The notes under the pieces: generated by a model
What the model saw: the letters and a program-made list of their open reading frames with translations, nothing else
Told to the model about the DNA's origin: nothing
Database searches by the model: none
Program-made: the position numbers and the translations under genes
Shown here: positions 34,644 to 45,179 of the stretch, piece after piece
Layout of the letters: every line of letters starts with the position of its first letter
How positions within the stretch are numbered: the first letter of the stretch is position 1
NCBI RefSeq assembly: GCF_003573695.1
Contig: NC_039358.1
Coordinates: forward strand, 233,319,560 to 233,383,559
DNA from: Papaver somniferum
Lineage: Eukaryota > Streptophyta > Magnoliopsida > Ranunculales > Papaveraceae
Reading direction: 5' to 3'
DNA length: 64,000 nucleotides

Positions 34644-35494
34644 CTAGTTATAGTGCAGATTCTGGTAAGTAATGCCTCTAAAAGATATTGTTGTAGACGT
34701 CCAATACAATAAGAGAGCCTTAATCTTCCTAATCAAAATTTCTTGAGAGTATTCTGAATCTTGAAAAATGCACTTATTTCTCTGTTTCCACACTCCCCAA
34801 ACGAAAGCAAAGGGTAGTAATTCCCAAATAGTCCTGCCATTCTCGGTGAGCCCGCGAGCCTGTTGCTCGATAAACAAGTTTGTATCACTTTCACTGATAA
34901 CCCAATCCCTATGAAATTCCTTCATGAAGAACATCCATACATCATACATTTCTGGGCAGTGAATGAAAAGGTGATCAATCGTTTCTTCATTTGACTTACA
35001 CAAAATGCACCTATTTGCTAACTTCCATCCCTTCTTCTTTAGATTATTTTGAGTTAAAATAGCATTATGATGAATTAACCACACAAAGAAAGAAACTTTA
35101 GTTGGTACTAATCGTTTCCAAATTTGTGTAGAAGGGAAGATGATACCTGAGTTCTTCGCCAGCCCTTTGTAGCACGACTTCACCGAAAAGACTCCGCTCG
35201 ACTCCCAACTCCACCTTCTAGTATCTTCCCCATTGCTTAATACGGTTCCCTCTAGAAATGAGATAGAGTAGCTTCCTCGTTAATCTCCAAATCCGTAAGT
35301 CTTCTTTTAAAATCCAAGTCCCGACTAATGCGCTCTTCTGAGTTGTTTTTGGCCAGTTCGCTTATCCAACTTCCTTGCTTTCTAGTAACTTCATACAGAT
35401 TAGGAAATTTGTCCTTAAGCGCCTCTTCCCCTATCCATCTATCAACCCAGAATCGGATTTTTCTCCCATTTGCAACCTTGTGTAGAATTCCCAA
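34644..35494 (-). pseudogene. LINE-A C-terminal zinc-finger-like region, U4
   Basis: Open pieces 35183-34644 (C-x2-C and H-x4-C kept) and 35494-35252, separated by a small deletion near 35257. It has more substitutions than U1-U3, for example at 34885 and 35110. Confidence 0.72.
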
Positions 35495-35707
35495 TTTGTA
35501 TTTACCAATTCTGTTGCAAATCCCTCACCACAATCTCATGCCATACGGTTTCTTAGTTTTTTTAGCATCCCAAACATTACTGTCACACCCATACTTAGCC
35601 TCAATAATTCTTCTCCACAGTGCCTCCGGCTCATTTGAAAACCTCCACAACCACTTGCACAATAAAGCATCATTCATCACTGATACAACTTTTATGCCCA
35701 AACCTCC

Positions 35708-37004
35708 TTATAATTTACTATGACAAATTTTGTGCCATGCCACTAGTGGAACTCTATTCTTCCCATCATTTGTTCTCCAAAGAAAAGTTCCCATTTCTCT
35801 TTCAATCTTCTTTGCTACAGGAGGAGGAATTGTAAAAGCAGACATCAAGAAGACTGCAAGAAAACAGAGAACACTCTTAATAAGAACCAACCTCCCCCTA
35901 CCCCCCATATTAAAGATACCTTCTCTTCCATTCTTCTAGTCTTTTCTCCACACTCTCAACCACATGGTCCCAAATCTTCTTGCACTTATATTAGGCCCAT
36001 GCAGGCATTCCCAAATACTTGAAACGCAACTCTTCAAGTGCGCAACCGAGAAAATTTTCCACAACTTCGTCATGTGTGGTAGCGCCAATACTAATTGTTG
36101 TTCTTTTCATTAGATTTATACTAAGTCCCGCGACCAACTCAAAACAGGTTAAGATTTCCCTAATAGTAAGTAAGCTTTGAGCCTTATCTGCACTAAAGAG
36201 TAAAGTATCATCAGCAAAAAGCAAGTGGGACACTACGGGCCCGACAAGAGTTACCTTGAAACCAGATAAGCGACCGTTTTCTTCCGCTTTTGCAATCATC
36301 CGGCAGAAACCTTCCATGACTATGGTGAATAAGAATGGATACAAGGGGTCACATAGCCTGAGATCCCTAGAGCTCCTAAAATTAGCACCCGGAACCCCAT
36401 TGACTAAGACGGAGAAGTGGGCATGTGATATGCAAGAACAAATCCAGTTCCTCCAAGTGAAACCAAACCCCATCCTCTCCATAACCTTTAGTAAATAGTT
36501 CCAATGCACCTTATCATACGCTTTCTCCACATCCAACTTCAATACCCAACTATCTTATTTTTGTTTCACTCAAGTGTCCATACATTCATTCGCGAGTAAG
36601 ATGCAATAAGTAATTTGTCTCCCAGCTATGAATGCGCTCTGGGTGTCCGAGATCAAAACAGGAAGAACTTGTTTCAATCTTGTCGCCAACGTTTTAGCAA
36701 TGATTTTATAATATGTATTTATCAAGCTAATCTGCCTAAAATCCTTAACCACCTCAACCGTTTCCTTTTTTGGTATTAGTGTGACAAAAGTATTACTTAT
36801 CCTCCAATCTAAAGACCCTGTTACCTCGAAATGCTTCACCACCTTCATAAAATCCTCCCATAGAATCTTCCAGTACCTAGTGAACACCTCAATCAGATAC
36901 CCGTCAGGTCCCGGTGCCTTGTTATGCTCCATTTCCTTAATGGTACCCAATATTTCTTCCTCAGTCATTGGCCTCTCTAGTCTGACATTGTCCGCGGGTG
37001 ACAC
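35708..37004 (-). pseudogene. LINE-A reverse transcriptase, U4 (broken)
   Basis: Pieces 37004-36570 (144 codons, NKAPGPDGY to SAFIAGRQI, the least damaged upstream part of all units), 36542-35991 (motif A, LFADDTLLF; motif B reads SRDLRLCDPLYP) and 35908-35708 (thumb). TAA follows PAWA. It carries private substitutions plus variants shared with U2. Confidence 0.75.
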
Positions 37005-37034
37005 TGTTGAGAATTGAACATCCTCCGTGAAAGG

Positions 37035-37540
37035 TTCCTGCCCCCCTAATGTTCCAATTTACTATGTTTGCATTCATTTATAACATTTCTTACCCCCATT
37101 TACCACTCTTCTATAAGATTTAGAACTGCTAGGTAAAAGGTTACTAATATAACATGCTAACCTGTTTGACTCCCGCTGCACTTTTGTAGCGCTAGCAATG
37201 ATTGGTGTACTGATAGATAGCTCCGAGCAATCCTCTTCCTGTGTAGCATCACCAATTACGCCTTCTTCAGTACCCATGAGTAGTAATCTTTCCCCCTCCA
37301 GTCCCTCGTCTAGAACTGCCTCATCTAGCTCTCAATTGCATGTTCTCTTTTCTCCCTCCTAACCAACTTTCTTTGTTTAGTTTCCCCCAACTGACGATTG
37401 ACAATTTCATCAATTTCCTTCTCCTTTTCACCTTGTGGAATACCAAAAAGTGTCATAACTGATTGAAAAGCAAAAATCAATTGTTCTTTTGCTAATCGGT
37501 CTTCTTCACTCTCTATAATACTAATTTCAATACTGTTTAC
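37035..37540 (-). pseudogene. LINE-A ORF1 end joined across a 1.2-kb deletion, U4
   Basis: At ~37035 sequence equivalent to U1 ~5433 is joined directly to the equivalent of U1 ~6634. The linker and all but the first codons of the endonuclease are therefore missing. The ORF1 end reads 37277-37074 (ending as in U1) and further upstream with a frame break near 37333. Confidence 0.75.
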
Positions 37541-37551
37541 TTCTTCATTTA

Positions 37552-38885
37552 GGGATATTTTGCATTTCCTCCCCTCCCAAGATTGCTAATTAGCGTTTCC
37601 TTCCCAAAAAGATTGAAATTAGTGTTTCCTCCCATCGTCACATTTTCCATCCATTATTCAGTTAGCTGAGTAAGCACCTCTGTACGCGTGGCATAAACTG
37701 TACATGTGTTTCCTGACCTTCTTAAAATACCCTCCAGTACTAACCAGTTCACATACCCATCTGTAGCCACTAACCTAGAATCCATCACCGATTCCTCCAT
37801 CACCTAATTTCTATCTGAATTTATCTTTAGAGTCTTCTCTTGACCTAATTTCTGTCTGAATTTCTCCAAAGACAAGATTGATAGCGAAACCTGGTTCGAC
37901 GTAGATTGGAATTACAAGGGTTACTAAATGGGTTAGATTGAAATTACAAGGTTCGAAAGAACGAACAGAGAAGAAGTAGCAATTAGCTAAAAAATCGAAA
38001 AGGGTTTGGAGGAGAAATCAAAAAGAATAGCAAGGATGAGTATTTTTTGGTGACTTGGGAGTATGGGTTCAAGTATTCATGGATGCTTGCTGATGCTCAA
38101 TGTTGTTGCTGCGATGCTCTTGTGGATTTAAGAGATGATGGATGATTTGAAGATGGGTCTGGTAGAATGAATGGGTTGAGTTGTTATGAGAAATTGATGC
38201 AGGAATTGAAGACTAAGGTTGAATTCGAGATGGATTTGAGTTTGAAGTGAGTGGATGTTATATTAAAGGGGAGATTTGGGTTAATAACAAATCCGACAAC
38301 TGAGTGAAGAATGAAGGGTTTACTGGCGGCTATAAAATTGAGAGATGAAGATGCAGTTGAGTACCCAGGGTTCGATTAGTGAAGATGAACAAGATTGAGA
38401 TGAACTTAATTAATTAATTGAAACCCTTGGTTGATCGCTTTGCATATAGTGGAATCAAAATAAACCATAATTTTCTTTAGATTGAATGGTTACATGAAAT
38501 TGCAGATGAAGAATTAAGGTTTGGTGCCGAGATTGATTTGGGTTGGTGGGCGATTACAGATGGGTGTTTTGTTTTAAAAGGAGTTGCTGGTGATGTTGTG
38601 TTTCCATTGAAGATGCAGACGAGTGATCCGAGTCTCGGTTCGGAAGGAAGAAGACTGTAAATTGATTTAGATTGCGACTTTGATGTAATTTACCGAAACG
38701 AATGAGGGTATTTTGGAATTTTTGTTTGACACATGTATATATTTGCCACACGTGTATCTTTGCTGACTCAGTTAACTAGAAGTTGGATGGAAAATGTAAC
38801 GACGGGAGGAAACACTAATTTCAATCTTTTTGGGAAAGAAACGCTAATTAGCGATCTTGGGAGGGGAGGAAACACAAAATAGCCC
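37552..38885. mobile_element. Non-autonomous Mutator-like element, U4 (longest form)
   Basis: 1334 bases. The flanking duplication has decayed on one side (CTTCATTTA at 37543-37551, CTTGATTTA at 38886-38894). It keeps about 40 bases near 38170-38220 absent from U1-U3. The shorter form in U1-U3 is therefore a derived deletion that arose before those units multiplied. Confidence 0.86.
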
Positions 38886-39327
38886 CTTGATTTATGTCAC
38901 AATGACCTCCTTTCACCCTCTATCAATTCCCCCATGATTACACATATATGATTCCTCAATTTTAGCAGCCGGATCCAATCGATGGAGTGGAGTAATCAAT
39001 AACGGCTCTTCTTGTACATCAATTTCACTAGCTTCTTCACTTAATTCCATAGGTAAATTATGGGATTGATCCTCAAGAATAGAAAATTGATTATAAATTA
39101 TAATGGGAGAAGGACGAAGTTAGAAAAAAGAACCGCAAGGAGATGAATTTAGAATCTCTTTGAAACCATTGTTGATAACTAATCTTCTCTGGTCAACCAG
39201 ATTTTGATATGCAAAAGACTGGTTTACCCTTGAGCCCAGAAGCGAGTTGTTACCGGAAGAAACAAATGGCTTTCCCCCAGCAGGCCTAGACCCATTTCTT
39301 TTTTCGGTCCGCGAGTTATAATCCTAG

Positions 39328-39581
39328 AGGTGTCACCATCCTTTCACAAAAAACCCATCAAAACAAAAGTAACACAAAAATCCCATCAAAACAAAATTAA
39401 CACAAAAACCCCAAATTTAAATGTTGGTTTCATCATAAAATTTGATGAAACCAACATTTAAATTTGAGGGTTTTGTATCAAATTTTTAAAAATTTGGAGT
39501 TTTTGTATCAATTTTTTTACGATGGAGTTTTAATTGATCCAACATTTAAGTGGGGTTTTTGTACCACAAGTTTGGACACCT
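39328..39581. mobile_element. Foldback element, complete copy
   Basis: 254 bases with inverted ends AGGTGTC...GACACCT, outer arms of CAAAAACCC-like repeats, and a central hairpin at about 39411-39465 whose arms include ATGTTGGTTTCATCA. No clear target duplication. It splits LINE-A ORF1: the frame reads HKNS just before it (39582 side) and stops inside it. Homology to the other units ends at ~39547, inside its right arm. Confidence 0.78.
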
Positions 39582-41614
39582 TGAATTTTTATGACTAGTT
39601 TTGCTCTTTTTCCGCCAAACTATATTAGCACTTGGACGGTGATTTTCACCGACGCCCATATAATGGCTTTTCTTTTGCTTTTCACTTTTCCATACATTTA
39701 CCACCAGTTTCGATTGAGACTTGCTATTGTCCTGAAGACTGTTCGCATTGAATGCATTGATCAGAAGGGGGGTTGTCTGCTCCGACATGGACACCTCATT
39801 GTCTCCATCCGAGTCTTCCACAAAGGAATTTGAGATTTGTTGCATCTTGTGATGATTCAACTTCCTCCGTTCGATTGTTCACCTCCTCTACTTCCTTGTT
39901 TCTCACCAAACTTGTATCCATCTCATTAATGGTGATGTGATTAGTCTCTGCAGACTGAGCTAGTTCTTCCCTTACGTCTCTCCCCTGCGATTCGACCTCC
40001 AACCTGACATCCAACCTACTTCCCGAAGCTGCTACATATCTACCGGTTTCATACACGGGATAGATACACCCCTATGTGGCTGTGATATCCATCATTCATT
40101 GCTTCCACATCCTACCTCACCAGGAAAAACAGGGGATCCCTTTCAAAGAATGAACTAATGCAAACTTGACACACAAGCGGGGTATAATTTTGGTGTACAA
40201 ATCCGGGGTATAAGTAGCATTTTCGCCTACTTCCAATAGGACTGTTTGCTCGAATAGTGTGTAAAAATTCAAATTGGTTACTCGAATTGCCTCCTGACGT
40301 GGAGGTTTCTCCTCCCTCCATTCTGATGAACGGTCTCTCTGATGTAGCCGGCGATTCAATGACTTGAAGCTGATCATCATGCCGTAATTCCTTGTGATTT
40401 GCCGGAGAGATGACAACAGAGCTAAAGTCCTCTTTAGCTTGATCTCTACTTGGATAAGCCAACCTTGGTGATTCTTGGTTATCATCATTGTAATCCTCCT
40501 TAAAATCAACTAAAGTACACATGATTTTATCCAAATTACCTGTTGGTATGACCTCTAATAATAAACTGATTTCCGGACCATCTAACCACATAGTCATTGC
40601 TACTGGTATTTCAGTTAGTTTAGCTTCAACACAAATAGTAGCTTCTGATAGCTTGAAAAAACCAGAAGTTGCCTTCGATATTGCTCGTAGCCATCCCCAT
40701 TTGTTGACAATACTTATGAACGAAGATTCCGTCCAGAGATCCAAAGGTAAGCCTTTCATTCTTAACCAAATCAACTTCTGTGAGAAGATCTCAGATGTTT
40801 TATTAGTCCATTCCCCTGACCACTTCTGGAAATTGAGATTACTGAATTTAATGTGCATGCCTTTAATGCTAAGAATTTGATCTAGTTGAAAATCATTCTC
40901 GGCAATAAATAATGCATGAGCCGCATCTAACTGTCTTAGACTTATATTCCTTGTCCATCCCATTTGTTCCTTGATCGTACTTGCCTCTAGACGCCAGCCA
41001 GGATTCCATCTTCCTGTTGAGCAAATGATGCCGAAATCTTTTATCTCTTGCGCTGCTGATCCAGGGTTCCAAGTTGTTGAGAAATAAGATTTTGGCTGAT
41101 TGTCTACACCCTTTGATGACACAGCACTAGCATAGTTCTTCTTTGCTAAACTGATTGAGTTGGACTTCTTATGCTGCAATTGAGGAAATTCTTTGAGCTT
41201 TGGTGGAGCTTTGTTCTTGTTGCACTTTTTTGTCACCACCAGTTCCAACTGAGATGCCCAATAATCCCATCCCCATCTGTCTCGGCCTGCCGGAAAGCAA
41301 AAACTTTTCTTCTTTCCGTTGTTGTTCGAGAAAAGGAATCGAGTAGCCCTAATGAACTCACCTCTTACATTGGATAGTCTTTCAAAAACCCATTTCCCTA
41401 CCTGTTCCACACACTTCACCTGATCATACGGAACTAATGGTTTTACAAAATGATGTCTCAGAAAACCAATTAACACGTAGATGGATTCAAACAACAATGA
41501 AGCTGACCAGGAATATCCCTTCCCCTTTTCCGAAATCTCAATAAGAGAGTCATTACTCCTAGTACAAGTGAAGGATTTTTTTTCAATTTCGAATCTTCTA
41601 ATCAAAGTAGCCAT
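39582..41614 (-). pseudogene. LINE-A ORF1 (DUF4283-like nucleic-acid-binding protein)
   Basis: A long open stretch runs from the ATG at 41614 (MATLIRRFEIEKKS) to 40112, about 500 codons; further pieces are at 40056-39796 and 39860-39582 after frame changes near 40250 and 39850. It has the plant LINE ORF1 hallmark LIWLRMKGLPLDLWTESSF followed by GWLRAISKAT, and upstream NFQKWSGEW, which is the DUF4283-type RNA-binding region. Downstream it is acidic and low in structure. No CCHC knuckle was seen. It is the chaperone-like partner of ORF2 in plant L1 elements. It is non-functional: frameshifts, a foldback insertion, and a separated C-terminus. Confidence 0.78.
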
Positions 41615-41734
41615 TACAAAAACCGAGTAAATAACTTGGAAGAAGAATAAGAACAAAGAAAGCTTTGACAATTCTAAGCTCTGTTTTCAAATACAAGTTC
41701 AAACCACCAAACATGGCCTAAGCAGCTTGGGACT

Positions 41735-42163
41735 TGTAGGAGTAAAATATCACACACGTTAATAATCAAGCGAAGTAAAGAGTACAATCTAAGCGAAGAG
41801 CATCGCACACAACAAAGTTGAGATGACGCACCAGATGATGTCAGCAAAGTCACGAGTAAAGTGTGAAGAACTGTGCGAAGAGGTACACTATGCGAAGATG
41901 AGCGATTGTATATGAGCGAATGTATCGCATAGTGATCCCGAAAATAGTGGGTTTCTTAGCTGTCATCCACTGTGTAAAATCCTATATAAAGAAGAGGGGT
42001 CATTACTTGCAAGGGAAGTTCTGGGGTGAGTCGGGCAAATAGATCATTGTAATAGTTGATCAATCCTTGTAATTCTATCTACATTTCATATAATAAGAAG
42101 ATGATTACCTAAATTCTCATTTAGTGATAGTGGAATGTAATTGTCAGATTTATGACAACTACA
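41735..42163 (+). repeat. 5' LTR
   Basis: 429 bases, TGTAGG...CTACA. A TATA box (CTATATAAAG) lies at 41982-41991. It is shorter than the 3' LTR mainly by a ~33-base gap near 42030. It differs from the 3' LTR at several more positions, so the insertion is not recent. Confidence 0.92.
41982..41991 (+). promoter_or_regulatory. TATA box in the 5' LTR
   Basis: CTATATAAAG; the corresponding site in the 3' LTR is TTATATAAAG at about 50775. The position in the middle of the LTR is normal for transcription start at the U3-R border. Confidence 0.6.
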
Positions 42164-42181
42164 TTCTTGGCGCCAGAAACA
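42164..42181 (+). promoter_or_regulatory. Primer binding site region
   Basis: Directly after the LTR the sequence is ttctTGGCGCCAGAAAC. The TGGCGCC start is that of a tRNA 3' end complement and is common in Ty3/gypsy elements; the tRNA was not identified with certainty. Confidence 0.55.
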
Positions 42182-42198
42182 TATCTGGATGATAATTC

Positions 42199-42439
42199 TT
42201 GTTAATAGATATGAAATTCTTAGGGAAATTAAGGAAGAATCATAAGGGATCCATGAAGACAACACGAATCATACCAATTCAAGGAAGAGGCAGAGATATA
42301 CAGTGCAATAACATAACTAGAGTATTAATTTCTGAGGCAGATTTTCAAGCAACAATAACAGGGAGAATTCATAAAAGAAATTACGAAGGCAAGAAGATAG
42401 AGACGGTAGACAAAGAAATTACGAAGGCAAGAAGATCCA
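42199..42439 (+). pseudogene. Leader and minimal gag remnant
   Basis: About 80 codons, basic, without a capsid domain or CCHC knuckle, running directly into the protease. An intact Tat element would have a gag of several hundred codons here, so gag is almost entirely deleted. Confidence 0.45.
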
Positions 42440-42967
42440 TTGGTAATTACTGTCACGGTTGAGCGAGAAAAAATTAGTGCAAAATATAGGGGATTTGAAG
42501 GATGGGCCATTGATAGAACATTGATAGATACAAGAAGTGCAGTTGATGTATTATTTTATCGCACATTCAAAGCAATGGGATATGAAGATGCAGAAATGAC
42601 ACCTACATCCTATAATGTTCATGGATTCAATAGAGCAATTACAAAGACGAAAGGAGAAATTGTGATGTGAATATTACTGGGAGAGGTTCAAACAAAGATA
42701 ACACTGTGTGTGATTGACATTGAGCCACCATACAACATGATGTTGCGACGACCATGGGTACATGGACTAAAGGCCGTAGCGTCAACATTACATCAATGTA
42801 TTAGATTCCCAATTCCAAGCGGTATAAGTGAAATCAGAGGAGATGTTAAGGTTGCGAATACTTGTGATCAAATAGATGTGCGAAATTATGAAGGGCGAGC
42901 AAAGAAGCGAAAGGATCGATGGAGAAAAGAAAAAGAACAAAGGAAAGAAGAGGAGTTTCGAATATAA
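42440..42967 (+). pseudogene. Aspartic protease of the LTR element (inactive)
   Basis: Two frames, 42440-42670 and 42710-42967. The active-site motif reads LIDTRSAVDVLF where retroelement proteases have DTG(S/A), so the essential Gly is Arg. The second part has PYNMMLRRPWVHGLKAVAST, the usual end of the domain (normally LGRPW). A TGA at 42668-42670 and a frame change separate the two. Followed by a basic, K/E-rich linker. Confidence 0.75.
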
Positions 42968-43154
42968 ATGATACGAGCGAAAGAGGGAAAGGGAATACCA
43001 GACGAAGAACCAACGGAGGAAGGTGGAAAAATTAAAGAAATTAAGAAACCAACACCTATGGGGGAACCAAAAGCGAATTTTACTGCAGCGTAACAAACAA
43101 AAGAAATAAACATAGGAACTGAAGAAGAACCAAAATATTAAAATTGGAACTAAA

Positions 43155-44727
43155 ATGGATAAAGAAGAAAAGGAAAAAACGATAAGCATTCTGCGAGAAT
43201 ATAATGATATTTTCGCATGGAGTATGGAAGAAATGCCAGGAATAGATCCGTCTGTCGCATGTCATAAAATAGACATTAAGAAGAATGTAAAGCCGTTGAA
43301 GCAAAGGATAAGAAATATTGCAACTGATTATCATCCTAAAATAGAAGCAGAATTGCAGAAGATGCTAGATGCAGGAATTATAAGGGAGGCAAAATATCCA
43401 GAGTGGATAGAAAATGTGGTAGTGGTACCTAAAAAGAACAACGGAATTAGGATTTGCATAGATTTTACAGATCTAAACAATCGTGCCCTAAAGACAGCTT
43501 CCCTTTACCCGACATACCTCAAATGGTGGAATCAGCATCAGGGAATGATAGAGTCACAATGCTAGATGGGTATAAAGTCTATAATCAAATTCCTTTGGCA
43601 GAAGAATATCAAGAACACACTGCTTTCTTCGCACCAGGAGGTTTATATTGTTACACGAAAATGCCATTTGGATTGAAGAATGCAGGTGCGACTTATCAAA
43701 GAATGGTGCAGAAGTATTCGAAAAATGGATACATAAAACATTAGAAGTCTATGTAGATGATATGCTAATTAAAATCAAAGAGGCGAAAGATCGTGTTAAT
43801 GATTTGCGAGCAATATTTGAACAAATGCGAAAATTTAATATTAAAGTAAACCCAGAAAAATGTGTAATTGGCGTATCATCAGGAAAATTCTTAGGCTGTA
43901 TTATATCTAAGGAGGGAATACAAGTTGATCCGGAGAAGGTACAAGCGGTTAGAGATATGCCACCACCTGCGACAGTCAAAGATGTTCAAAAGTTAAATGG
44001 ATTGATAGCATCATTGGGAAGATTTATTGCAAGATCTTCGGATAAGTGTAAACACTTTTTCAATATACTAAATAAGGGGACCAAATTTGAATGGACAATG
44101 GAGTGCGACAAAGCATTGCAGAGCATAAAAAATTATTTGGTAAACTTATCCATTATGCAAAAGGCGAAGCAGGGAGAAGAACTGTTATTATACCTAGCAT
44201 CAACATCTCATGCATCAAGTGCAGTACTGTTACGTTCAGATGAAAGCGAAGAAAACCCAATATATTACATAAGCAAAACATATAACTCCGCAGAGAAAAA
44301 TTATTCAAAAATTGAAAAGTTGATTCTCGCACTGGTATATGCATCATTCAAGCTTCGCATTTATTTTCAAGCTTACAAAATTAAAGTATCAACAAGAGTA
44401 CCAATTGAAAACGCAATGAAGAATTCGAAGAGGTCAGGTAGAATAGAGAGGTGGGATGCACAATTAGAAAACTATGAGATTGGTTATGAAATTTTATCTT
44501 CACCAAAGTCTCAAGTTATCGCAGAGTTCCGTGCAGAATTTCCAATAGAAGAAGATGAATGCGTAGAAGAAATGATGGAGGTGGATGAAGAACATGGAAA
44601 TCCTAATGATTTATTGACTGAGCGAAATCCAAACAGATGGGAGATATTGGTGGATGGATCCTCCAATGGAAAAGGAAATGAAATTGGTATTGTATTCATT
44701 TCACCAACAGGAGCGAGAATGGCTTAA
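43155..44727 (+). pseudogene. Reverse transcriptase and first RNase H of the LTR element
   Basis: Reverse transcriptase is spread over three frames: 43155-43565 (NNGIRICIDFTDLN), 43454-43744 (GGLYCYTKMPFGLKNAGATYQ) and 43648-44727, which starts within YVDDMLIK, the intact catalytic box. RNase H follows (about 44090-44400: LLLYLASTSHASSAVL, IYYISKTYNSAEKNYSKIEKL). Frameshifts lie near 43500 and 43735. The last frame ends in TAA at 44725-44727 inside the second RNase H. Confidence 0.85.
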
Positions 44728-45060
44728 TCATTCGGATTGGACTTCGCATCCACAAATAATGAAACTGAATATGAAGCAGTCGTCCATGCATTAAGATTAG
44801 CAATTGAAATGAAGATTGAGGATGCGCGAATAACTAGTGATTCCCAGTTGGTAATTCGTCAGATAGAAGGCACATATAGTACTAATGAACCATCTTTGCA
44901 AAAATATAGGAAGTTGGTTATGGATTTAGCAATGCACATTCCAAAAATAAGTTGGAGACATATAGGGAGAAAAGATAATAGACTTGCATATGCATTGGCG
45001 TTCATACCATCAATGTTAGTAGATCCGGTTGCAAGGGATATAAAAATACAAACACTATTA
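44635..45060 (+). pseudogene. Second (archaeal-type) RNase H of the LTR element
   Basis: Starts as RWEILVDGSSNGKG in the previous frame, passes the TAA at 44725, and continues in frame as FASTNNETEYEAVVHALRL and ITSDSQLVIRQIEG. Catalytic Asp, Glu and Asp are visible, but the final motif reads NRLAYALA where ADALA is expected, so the last Asp is lost. This second RNase H defines the Tat lineage. Confidence 0.82.
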
Positions 45061-45179
45061 TTACTATCTATAGAAAAGGGTGAAGAAGTGCAAACAGATG
45101 TGATGATCATAGACGATACACAAGAAGAAAGTGTGAGCGAAGAGAAGGATTGGAGAACTGAGATACACTTTTATCTAGA

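Larger units (their letters stand above)
30158..39547. repeat. Tandem array unit U4 (last unit, with internal deletion)
   Basis: The last unit is 9.39 kb because about 1.2 kb of LINE-A (endonuclease and linker) is missing at ~37035. Its left half, up to the PPR gene, is almost identical to U1-U3. Its right half (about 34.9-39.5 kb) carries many more substitutions and keeps sequence that U1-U3 lack, for example about 40 bases near 38170-38220 in the Mutator-like element. Beyond 39547 it continues into unique sequence. Confidence 0.93.

Noticed and set aside
1..39547. The array as satellite DNA or a CRISPR-like repeat
   Set aside because: The repeated unit is 10.5 kb and made of genes and nested transposons; there are no short regular repeats with unique spacers, and the DNA is plant nuclear.
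42788..43334. Long hydrophobic minus-strand frames opposite protease and reverse transcriptase
   Set aside because: They are the reverse strand of A-rich pol sequence, which gives Phe/Leu/Ser-rich frames by composition; there is no intron or domain evidence.
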